Assembly: GCA_964495705.1 (NCBI GenBank)
Contig: CAZBWS010000047.1
Location: 1-20,090, forward strand
Source: CAZBWS01 sp964495705
Lineage (GTDB): Bacteria > Pseudomonadota > Gammaproteobacteria > HTCC5015
Length of the DNA: 20,090 bases
Direction of reading: 5' to 3'
Shown: positions 14,216-20,090 of the stretch, piece after piece
Numbering within the stretch: the stretch's first letter is position 1
How the letters are laid out: every line of letters begins with the position of its first letter
Notes under the pieces: model-generated
What the model was told of the DNA's origin: nothing
Database searches by the model: none
The model's input: the letters and a program-made list of their open reading frames with translations, nothing else
Translations under genes and position numbers: made by a program

Positions 14216-15105
14216 GGTGCCTTGCTTGGGCGTAAACCAAATTCTAATGTTTTCCCGACGTTACCGCTAACCCAGCTCTTCGCGATTTGATCCCATAGAC
14301 TTAAGCAGCTACCGAAATTTTTATCCCAGTGATTTTGGGCATTGCTGTGATGTATTTGGTGTTGTACAGGACTAATAAACAGCTTCTCCCAGCGTCCAAA
14401 GCTTAGGGGGATATGGCTGTGGCGTAGGTTGGCGGCACAGGCATTAAATACAAAACCAAAGGCGTTGGCGCCAAGGATATCCCAGTTGCTAATTTGGCCG
14501 GCAAAACAGTAGATGAAAACCCCCGACACTAATCCGCCGGTGAGGATGCTTCGCAGGCTGAGTAGCCCCATCTCTACTGGATGAAAGCGGTAGAGCGTCA
14601 GCGGGGTCATAACTTTCGCACTGTGATGCAGTTTATGAAAATTCCATAGCCAAGGAGCTTTATGCATAGCGATGTGGAGCAGAAAGCGACTCAAGTCGTC
14701 TGCTACAAAGAAGCATAAAGTGAATAGCCCGCTAATTAGCATGCCAGGCAAGGCGATGTTTAGAGGGTCGCCGCCCACCTCGTAAAGTGTGCGGTTAACC
14801 CATAGGGCAAAGCCGAGCTGTGAGCCGAGCACAGGAATGACTAGTAATACACGTAAGCTGTGATTGATGAAAAATAGAAATAGATCTAATAGTGTTGAAC
14901 GCCATGCCTGCAGCGGGCGTTGCAGCTCTATGCGGATAGTCTCTCGCAAGTGTTCTGCAAGACTATCTCCATGGCTTTTAAATTGCAGACTGTAGATCAG
15001 AGCAATAAGTGCGGAGCTTAATAAAAAGCCCCAGTAGATTCTTTTTTCCCCCTGCAGTACATAACTGAAGGGTTCAAGAAGTAGATTAAAATCTATACTT
15101 AACAC
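14212..15105 (-). CDS. Membrane fatty-acid hydroxylase / sterol-desaturase family protein
   Basis: Integral-membrane di-iron oxygenase family acting on lipids. The 297-aa protein has several hydrophobic segments (about 22-40, 71-105, 117-136, 186-205) and the histidine clusters of the family: H144-x3-H148, H157-x2-H160-H161, H229-x-H231 and H249-x2-H252-H253, followed by HWDKNFGSCLSLWDQI. All metal ligands appear present. The likely start GTG 15105 overlaps the end of the receptor gene by 20 bases and has no clear ribosome-binding site, implying translational coupling. Substrate unknown: a membrane lipid, sterol-like compound or siderophore acyl chain are all possible. Confidence 0.85.
   Translation of the reverse strand: MLSIDFNLLLEPFSYVLQGEKRIYWGFLLSSALIALIYSLQFKSHGDSLAEHLRETIRIELQRPLQAWRSTLLDLFLFFINHSLRVLLVIPVLGSQLGFALWVNRTLYEVGGDPLNIALPGMLISGLFTLCFFVADDLSRFLLHIAMHKAPWLWNFHKLHHSAKVMTPLTLYRFHPVEMGLLSLRSILTGGLVSGVFIYCFAGQISNWDILGANAFGFVFNACAANLRHSHIPLSFGRWEKLFISPVQHQIHHSNAQNHWDKNFGSCLSLWDQIAKSWVSGNVGKTLEFGLRPSKAP
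14930..14938 (+). repeat. ATGCGGATA motif copy in the desaturase-like gene
   Basis: Exact 9-mer, antisense, Thr-Ile-Arg-Ile codons; followed by GTCT. Confidence 0.8.
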
Positions 15106-17281
15106 TGGCTAGTACATTGCGCGACTGGTTAGGGCGCGCACCGAAGGGTCGGCGTGAAACGATTTGTTCTTTATCACTTAAATTACTGACCTTGAGTTGC
15201 AGGCTGAGTTGATCGTCAACATAGTAATTTCCGGTCCAGTCAATCGTTGTCAGTGCTTTAATAAAAAAGTCAGCGTTAGCCGTGCCTTGGCCGGCGCGTT
15301 CACGCATGTCACCGCGGTGCTTGAAAGCGATATTGGTATCCCAGTTATAGGCGGTTAGGCCAATATCTAAGCGAGCCACATGCTCAGGTGTGTAGGGTAG
15401 TTCGTCTCCGTCGTTGACAATACCCCATTGCGAAAAGCCTGACTCGAAGTTGTCTTGAAATTCGCTGTCGGTGAAGGTGTAGTTAAAGTTAATAGGTAGT
15501 CCAAAGTCACCAATTTTTCTCTCATAGCTGGTGTTAAACTCCAGTCCAGAAATTAATACGCTGCCACCATTAAACGATGACCCAGCAGTACAGGGGTCGC
15601 TGGCACGGCAGCGACCAATTAAATTGCGGTAATCACTAACAAAGCCGATGGCTTCCCAGCTCCATTCTGGGGATTGATAGCGTGTACCAAATTCTACATT
15701 CACACTTTCCTCGGGGTCTGCGGTTTCACCTGCAGCGGCTGGGCCCGCTGGCGAGAAACCACGGTGTATACCAGCTAATAGACCAAAGCGCTCAGTGGTT
15801 TGGTGGAATACGCCAGCACCAGCAAGTACGGTCTGCTCATCGTTAGAGCTGTTCCTACTGGAGTCAAGGAAGTCACTGAAGTCACTGCTAATATCAACTA
15901 AGCGCAGGCCTGCGTCAAAGTGCCACTGCCCTTTTTTTATGTTGTCTATTAGATAGGCAGCTAAGGCTGTGGATTCACTTTTGTTGAGGTCTTTAGTAAA
16001 ACTAAAACCATTATCTACGAGTGTTTGATTGACGACTTCATAGGCTCTGCCGCTGTGGTTGCGTTCAACATAGTCCTTGTGAATGCGCACGCCGGCTTCA
16101 ACTTTGTGAGTCCAACCTTGGTGCTGAAAAGTCTGGTGAGCTTCTACTTGTATTCCTTGCGAACGGTAGTCTCTATCGTTATCAGTTACGTCCAGCCCCG
16201 CATTTGTGTTGATGAGTAAGTCAGCAGAATTGAGCTCACCGGTAAGCAGTCCAAAGAACTCCCTATTAACTAATGGATTGCGCAAAACATCTGCTGGGTC
16301 GACTTGATCTAGCAAAGCATTTGGAGATGCAAAGCCGTCAAATTTGTTCCAAGAGCGTGAAAACTCATTTAAATACAATTTAGTATTTAGCTGTAGACCG
16401 CTATCAAACTGTGCCAAATGCATCAGGTGTATTTGTTGATGGTCAGATTTGAATTCATCTAAAGAGCTACCGATATAGCGGCGTACTGGGTTAGCTGCAA
16501 AATCTGCATCACTCAGGCCTAGATAAGTCTCGTCGGATTCCTCATCGGCAAAGCCTAGCTTTACATCAAATTGATGAACGGTGCTGCCACTGACTTCGGG
16601 GGTCCAGTTAAAGCGTAAGTTCACATCATTGCGGGTAAAGCCTGTGTCTTCACCATTATCTAGTTCTTTAAAGCCTGAAGCACTATAGCTCAATGCGTCG
16701 ACAAGATAATTGATGTTATCGCTAAGCTTATCGCCATAGACCGCATGTAACTTTACAAACTCATCACTGCCATAGGATAAGTCAACAAATCCGTTACGTT
16801 CTGCCTCTGCACTGCGTGTAACGATATTAATTGCCCCGCCTACAGTACGTGGGCCGTATTTAACGGCAGAGGGACCTTTAAATACATCAATGCCCTGCGC
16901 ACGGGCAACATTGGGGAAGTAATAGGCCGCCGGTGCTGCGTAGGGCGCGGGCTTAATTAATATGCCATCTTCCATCAGGGTGATATTTTGGCTGCGCTCA
17001 GAGGCTGCGCCGCGTATACCAATATTGGGACGCAGCCCATAGCCGTCTTCTTCACGCACATAGACCCCCGGTATTTTCGTGACCACCTCATGTATATCTG
17101 CGGTGTTTAATTGCTCTAGTGCGATTTCGTCAATTTTTTGCGCGGAACCCGATAAGGTTTGCGTATTTTCGATACTGCCATTGATCCATAATGTGTCGAT
17201 GGCAGATTCATCGGCTAACGCAGTAAAACTTAATGCGGATATGCTAAATAGGGCGATTTTTTTAAGCGTAGAAAAATGCAT
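15086..17281 (-). CDS. TonB-dependent outer-membrane receptor, FecA-like
   Basis: A 731-aa outer-membrane receptor. A signal peptide (MHFSTLKKIALFSISALSFTALA) supports ATG 17281; a longer in-frame extension to 17365 is not credible. The plug domain follows (IPGVYVREEDGYGLRPNIGIRG, LMEDGILIKPAPYAAPAAYYFP, KGPSAVKYGPRTVGGAINIVT), strongly like FecA, the ferric-dicitrate receptor. The 22-strand barrel ends SVKYRF, with the terminal Phe needed for outer-membrane assembly. No N-terminal FecR-signalling extension is visible. It lies between the imelysin-like gene and the desaturase-like gene and faces exbBDD-tonB. Ferric citrate or another ferric chelate is the likely substrate. One ATGCGGATA copy (17233) lies in the signal-peptide codons. 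Confidence 0.93.
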   Translation of the reverse strand: MHFSTLKKIALFSISALSFTALADESAIDTLWINGSIENTQTLSGSAQKIDEIALEQLNTADIHEVVTKIPGVYVREEDGYGLRPNIGIRGAASERSQNITLMEDGILIKPAPYAAPAAYYFPNVARAQGIDVFKGPSAVKYGPRTVGGAINIVTRSAEAERNGFVDLSYGSDEFVKLHAVYGDKLSDNINYLVDALSYSASGFKELDNGEDTGFTRNDVNLRFNWTPEVSGSTVHQFDVKLGFADEESDETYLGLSDADFAANPVRRYIGSSLDEFKSDHQQIHLMHLAQFDSGLQLNTKLYLNEFSRSWNKFDGFASPNALLDQVDPADVLRNPLVNREFFGLLTGELNSADLLINTNAGLDVTDNDRDYRSQGIQVEAHQTFQHQGWTHKVEAGVRIHKDYVERNHSGRAYEVVNQTLVDNGFSFTKDLNKSESTALAAYLIDNIKKGQWHFDAGLRLVDISSDFSDFLDSSRNSSNDEQTVLAGAGVFHQTTERFGLLAGIHRGFSPAGPAAAGETADPEESVNVEFGTRYQSPEWSWEAIGFVSDYRNLIGRCRASDPCTAGSSFNGGSVLISGLEFNTSYERKIGDFGLPINFNYTFTDSEFQDNFESGFSQWGIVNDGDELPYTPEHVARLDIGLTAYNWDTNIAFKHRGDMRERAGQGTANADFFIKALTTIDWTGNYYVDDQLSLQLKVSNLSDKEQIVSRRPFGARPNQSRNVLASVKYRF
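17233..17241 (+). repeat. ATGCGGATA motif copy in the receptor gene
   Basis: Exact 9-mer, antisense, in signal-peptide codons Ile-Ser-Ala-Leu; followed by TGCT (extended match). Confidence 0.8.
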
Positions 17282-17306
17282 AATATTTACTTTTTTAATA
17301 GATAGG

Positions 17307-17328
17307 CCTACCCTTTTATGTGGGTAGG
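17307..17328. other. Hairpin in the imelysin-receptor gap
   Basis: CCTACCC (17307-17313) and GGGTAGG (17322-17328) form a perfect 7-bp stem with an 8-nt loop in the 58-bp gap between the imelysin-like stop and the receptor start. No T-run follows on the minus strand, so it may set relative expression or mRNA stability instead of ending transcription. Confidence 0.4.
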
Positions 17329-17339
17329 TGGGCAAAAAA

Positions 17340-18518
17340 TTAATCGCCATCACCGGCAGAGGCACTAGGCACGTCTAAATTAACGACGGCAGCAAAGTCG
17401 GTCTTTAAAAAATCAGACAGAGCTTTTACTTCACGATAGATGGCGCAGGGTGCAGGGCTCGTGCTCGTGCTGTTAGGGTTTGCAGTGACTTGGCAGTCAC
17501 TTCCCTGTGCATTTGTCTCGATGGCTGCAAGTTGTGTAAATAAGCTTTCAGCGCCCTGGGCGTCAATACTGGCAATGGCCTTGTCTATATTGGCTACAAA
17601 AGCATCGCTGGCGGCGGATTGTTCAGCTTCAGCAAAGATGTCATCAAAGCCTTGGCCGCTACCACCAGTGAAAATATCTTTTAAAGAGTTTAAGTTTGCC
17701 TTCAAGCTAGCATAAGAGCTTTGTGCCAAACGGTGTTCTACTAATTCTGGGCAGGCATGAGTATTGCCGCAGCCACTATTGTTACTGAGCTTAGTGGCAT
17801 TGCCTAGCTTAGTGTCTTTTAGATTTTTATCCGTTTGTTCGATAATTATATTAAAAAACGGACGTACTTGAGCTATAGATGCAGAGTCTTGGGCGGTTAA
17901 AAAACTTGAAATGCCAGCATTAGTGTTGGCTGTCCAACTATTTACTGCGATATTGGCATTTTCTTGTAATTCGTTAACAACCAATTTTGCATAATTACAT
18001 CGATCTACGTCACCCGGGTTTACAAATAATAAGTATTCAAGTGCATCTAAGCCTCGGATGAAATTACTCTCAATGCGTGGGATGCTGTAATTAGGGTCTA
18101 ACTTGAGCGTGTTGACCGCATTGTCAATGGCATTAGCATTGTTTATGTTATGTTGGCTGATAGTGTAGATTCTAGCTATAGCACCATCAGACACTACAGA
18201 TGTTGGTGCTGTTGGCCCGACGCTATAAAATAAAGTAGCCTGCCAGTCGCTCATCGCGGTATTCCAAGCATCTTCAGTGCTACTACCAGTACAGCTAGTA
18301 TCTATAGCTGTTTTTAGCGCACTTGCACTATTAACAAATTGTTCATAAGTTGGAACTACAAAGTTGCGAACAATATTGCTAGCCACTTGAGCATTTAAAG
18401 TGCCAGATCGGTCAACCCCATCTGAAGCGGAGTCACTACTATCAATGCCGCTACAGGCAGAGACTGACAAGTAAATTCCAAGTACGATTATAAGTTTTGA
18501 ACTAGCTCTTAAAAGCAT
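17340..18518 (-). CDS. Imelysin-like (peptidase M75 family) lipoprotein
   Basis: A 392-aa exported lipoprotein: signal sequence with lipobox VSAC and Cys22 as the acylated residue. The body is a helical imelysin-like fold with NFVVPTYEQF near the start, DWQATLFYSVGP, and RGLDALEYLLF in the segment where the family carries its GxHxxE motif. Here it reads G156-x-D158-x2-E161, so histidine is replaced by aspartate. Imelysin relatives (IrpA, EfeO M75 domain) are linked to iron uptake; peptidase activity is doubtful for most. Start ATG 18518. It is upstream of the receptor by 58 bases and downstream of the DUF4856-type gene, a combination I know from iron-related loci. Probable role: metal or metal-complex binding at the cell surface. 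Confidence 0.85.
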   Translation of the reverse strand: MLLRASSKLIIVLGIYLSVSACSGIDSSDSASDGVDRSGTLNAQVASNIVRNFVVPTYEQFVNSASALKTAIDTSCTGSSTEDAWNTAMSDWQATLFYSVGPTAPTSVVSDGAIARIYTISQHNINNANAIDNAVNTLKLDPNYSIPRIESNFIRGLDALEYLLFVNPGDVDRCNYAKLVVNELQENANIAVNSWTANTNAGISSFLTAQDSASIAQVRPFFNIIIEQTDKNLKDTKLGNATKLSNNSGCGNTHACPELVEHRLAQSSYASLKANLNSLKDIFTGGSGQGFDDIFAEAEQSAASDAFVANIDKAIASIDAQGAESLFTQLAAIETNAQGSDCQVTANPNSTSTSPAPCAIYREVKALSDFLKTDFAAVVNLDVPSASAGDGD

Positions 18519-18563
18519 AATTTTTCTCGTGGAGAGTGTTTTTATGAATGGCTGATTATGGCA

Positions 18564-18600
18564 TAAATAACAAAAACGGCTTGGCCGTTTTTGTTATTTA
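18564..18600. terminator. Strong bidirectional intrinsic terminator
   Basis: A perfect 17-bp stem (18564-18580 with 18584-18600) closed by a TTG loop, with ACGGC/GCCGT core and T-rich arms on both strands. On the minus strand it ends transcription after the DUF4856-type gene, 18 bases past its stop, so the imelysin-like gene probably relies on readthrough or its own promoter in 18519-18563. Confidence 0.82.
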
Positions 18601-18618
18601 ATTCATGACATTTTTATC

Positions 18619-20090
18619 TTACCAGTTAGCAATATTTTCAGCGTCAAAGCCATAGGCGTTTTGCATCAATGCGCGTGCTGCTATTAGTTCTGCTTTATAG
18701 GTGGTCGCTGCTTCAACATTACTAAAGACTGGCTTTTCACCCATAGCAGCCAGTATGGTTTCATAAACCTTTAACGTGTCGGCTGTCTGGTGGAAAGGGG
18801 ACTCGGGGTTAAATTGCAAGCCCAGTGCAAAGCCTTTCATTTCACTCCAGTGCTTAGCTAAATCTTTATAGGCGGTCAAGTCGTTAAATTTGCCTTGAGC
18901 ATTAATAAATCCATCTAGGTCACCACTAACGTCATTAATATAGTGAACAACCGTTGCTGCAATACACATTTCCCAAACTTGAGCGGCTTGTTTAGATGCT
19001 GTAGCTAGCTCGTCAGTAGAACCCGATAATAGACCTTCTGTTGCTGTACCTGTAGCTGAATCGTTTAATTGCTTACGCCCTGTTAGGAATGCTACATAAG
19101 CTTGCTCGGTGAAGTTAGTTTGCACCGTTGACCCTGCGTCACGCTTAGCACAGTTAACCGAATTGGCTAGATTGATCTCTGCACGAATGTCGATACCCGC
19201 AACGCCATCAGAGTCTTTAAAGAAAGCCGTTTTTCCTGCTATTTCATCATCAGTGTAAGTATCAAAGTCGCGTGCGGCACCAAAGTAACCAAATGCTTCA
19301 TCCCACTTGTGTTCAGAATCAGAGTAGTCTTTATCTCGGTTATCGCCGTCATTAAAGTGGCCTTGGGTGAAGTCTGTTTTTAAGTAGTCCGCAGTACCTT
19401 GTGAGAAAGTTACAGCGCCTAACATGAATTTTTGAATCAGCTGTGAAAAGTCCACACCTTCGCCGTTCACATAGGCAACGTCTACTGACACTTCACCGCC
19501 AACCGCTTCTAATGTAGGGCTAGTGCCATCAGTCACTTGAGTTGCTAATAATGTTACTAAGTAGTCAATAAACTCACTGGGTGTGGGGTCTGCGTCTAGG
19601 CCAGTAGACCAGCCTAGCAGTTTTCCGCCTATTAAGTGCTCAGGATTATCTTGACCTGCCATTTTACTACGCAGTGCCTTACCGGTAGAAATGTCGCCAT
19701 AAGTTGGGCCAGGGATCAGTGTTTGGCCCGTGATAGCATAATCGTAATTAACGGCATCGGTAGGTCCGTCTAGGTAGAAGTTCATGTCGGCAGCGACCGT
19801 GGCTGCTGGGTTGTCGAACGTATAGCTTTTTATTTTATCCGTCATGTCAGCAATCAGTATCTGACGAGCCGATTGGCCGCTATAGGCGACTGAGCTATTG
19901 CCAAAAGCACGCTTGCTGCCAAAAGATGTGCCGTCATAGTTGATAACACCGGCAGGCTTAGTCGTAATCGGTGTTTCAATAGCTTCAAAAGTGACAGATG
20001 CTGGGTCAAAGCTAGTAGTGCTTGGAGGGTTTGACGAGCTAGAACCACCGCCACCACAGGCAGCAAGGCTGGCGATGCTCGCCAATGTAA
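18619..20090 (-). CDS. DUF4856-type lipoprotein (5' end outside the window)
   Basis: At least 488 residues, continuing past the right edge. The visible start has a lipobox (SLAAC) followed by GGGGSSSS, so this is the end of a lipoprotein signal peptide and the true start lies beyond 20090; the TTG at 20085 is not a start. The mature part (FEAIETPITTKPAGVINYDGTSFG, AMGEKPVFSNV, YGFDAENIANW) fits the DUF4856 family as I remember it. It includes an acid-rich stretch (HFNDGDNRDKDYSDSEHKWDEAFGYFG). DUF4856 proteins are often encoded beside imelysin-like proteins and TonB receptors; function unknown, iron-related surface binding is inferred from the neighbourhood. A strong terminator follows it. 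Confidence 0.8.
   Translation of the reverse strand, partial: TLASIASLAACGGGGSSSSNPPSTTSFDPASVTFEAIETPITTKPAGVINYDGTSFGSKRAFGNSSVAYSGQSARQILIADMTDKIKSYTFDNPAATVAADMNFYLDGPTDAVNYDYAITGQTLIPGPTYGDISTGKALRSKMAGQDNPEHLIGGKLLGWSTGLDADPTPSEFIDYLVTLLATQVTDGTSPTLEAVGGEVSVDVAYVNGEGVDFSQLIQKFMLGAVTFSQGTADYLKTDFTQGHFNDGDNRDKDYSDSEHKWDEAFGYFGAARDFDTYTDDEIAGKTAFFKDSDGVAGIDIRAEINLANSVNCAKRDAGSTVQTNFTEQAYVAFLTGRKQLNDSATGTATEGLLSGSTDELATASKQAAQVWEMCIAATVVHYINDVSGDLDGFINAQGKFNDLTAYKDLAKHWSEMKGFALGLQFNPESPFHQTADTLKVYETILAAMGEKPVFSNVEAATTYKAELIAARALMQNAYGFDAENIANW

Noticed and set aside
107..17241. REP/BIME or insertion-element explanation for the ATGCGGATA repeat
   Set aside because: REP elements are longer and extragenic; here 11 of 15 copies are inside conserved coding sequence with no shared flanks beyond a few bases and no transposase nearby.
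17282..17365. N-terminal extension of the TonB receptor to 17365
   Set aside because: It would precede a perfect signal peptide starting at 17281 and overlap the imelysin-like gene end.
1..20090. tRNA, rRNA, CRISPR array, prophage or transposase
   Set aside because: No cloverleaf, rRNA-like block, regular repeat-spacer array or mobile-element gene could be seen on either strand.

Overview
The window looks like chromosomal DNA of a marine-type gammaproteobacterium related to Pseudomonas or Cellvibrio. Two gene blocks keep the order I know from Pseudomonas: metG - mrp/apbC - dcd, and a HAD phosphatase - rppH - ptsP. Proteins such as Dcd, RppH and the CIO-type oxidase align closely with gammaproteobacterial relatives. 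Core genes are of roughly balanced base composition. The first gene (203-961) is clearly more AT-rich.

Layout: an orphan HEPN-like ORF (minus); metG (minus), interrupted by a 100-N scaffold gap that looks like an assembly artefact; mrp (plus); a Kbp-like BON-LysM protein (minus); dcd (plus); a HAD-IB phosphatase (minus); rppH-ptsP (plus); a cyanide-insensitive-type bd oxidase operon cydA-cydB plus a 43-aa DUF2474-like subunit (plus); a 50-aa SEC-C zinc-motif protein; exbB-exbD1-exbD2-tonB (plus). Converging on this last operon is a minus-strand block: a DUF4856-type lipoprotein (cut by the right edge), an imelysin-like lipoprotein, a FecA-like TonB-dependent receptor and a membrane fatty-acid-hydroxylase/sterol-desaturase enzyme. 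These two facing operons plausibly form one self-contained iron (or iron-complex) uptake locus: outer-membrane receptor, surface/periplasmic metal-binding lipoproteins and a private energising complex.

The most unusual signal is not a gene. The 9-mer ATGCGGATA (reverse complement TATCCGCAT) occurs 11 times exactly, and its first eight bases 15 times, in 20 kb. About 0.15 and 0.6 copies are expected by chance. Copies lie in both orientations and in several reading frames inside core genes. The four intergenic copies form two inverted pairs just downstream of genes, one of them a perfect 15-bp hairpin between convergent dcd and the HAD gene. Spacing (about one per 1.3 kb), presence inside genes and use in terminator-like palindromes resemble the DNA uptake sequences of Neisseria and Pasteurellaceae. 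I do not recognise this word as a described uptake sequence. It is the best candidate here for an undescribed system.
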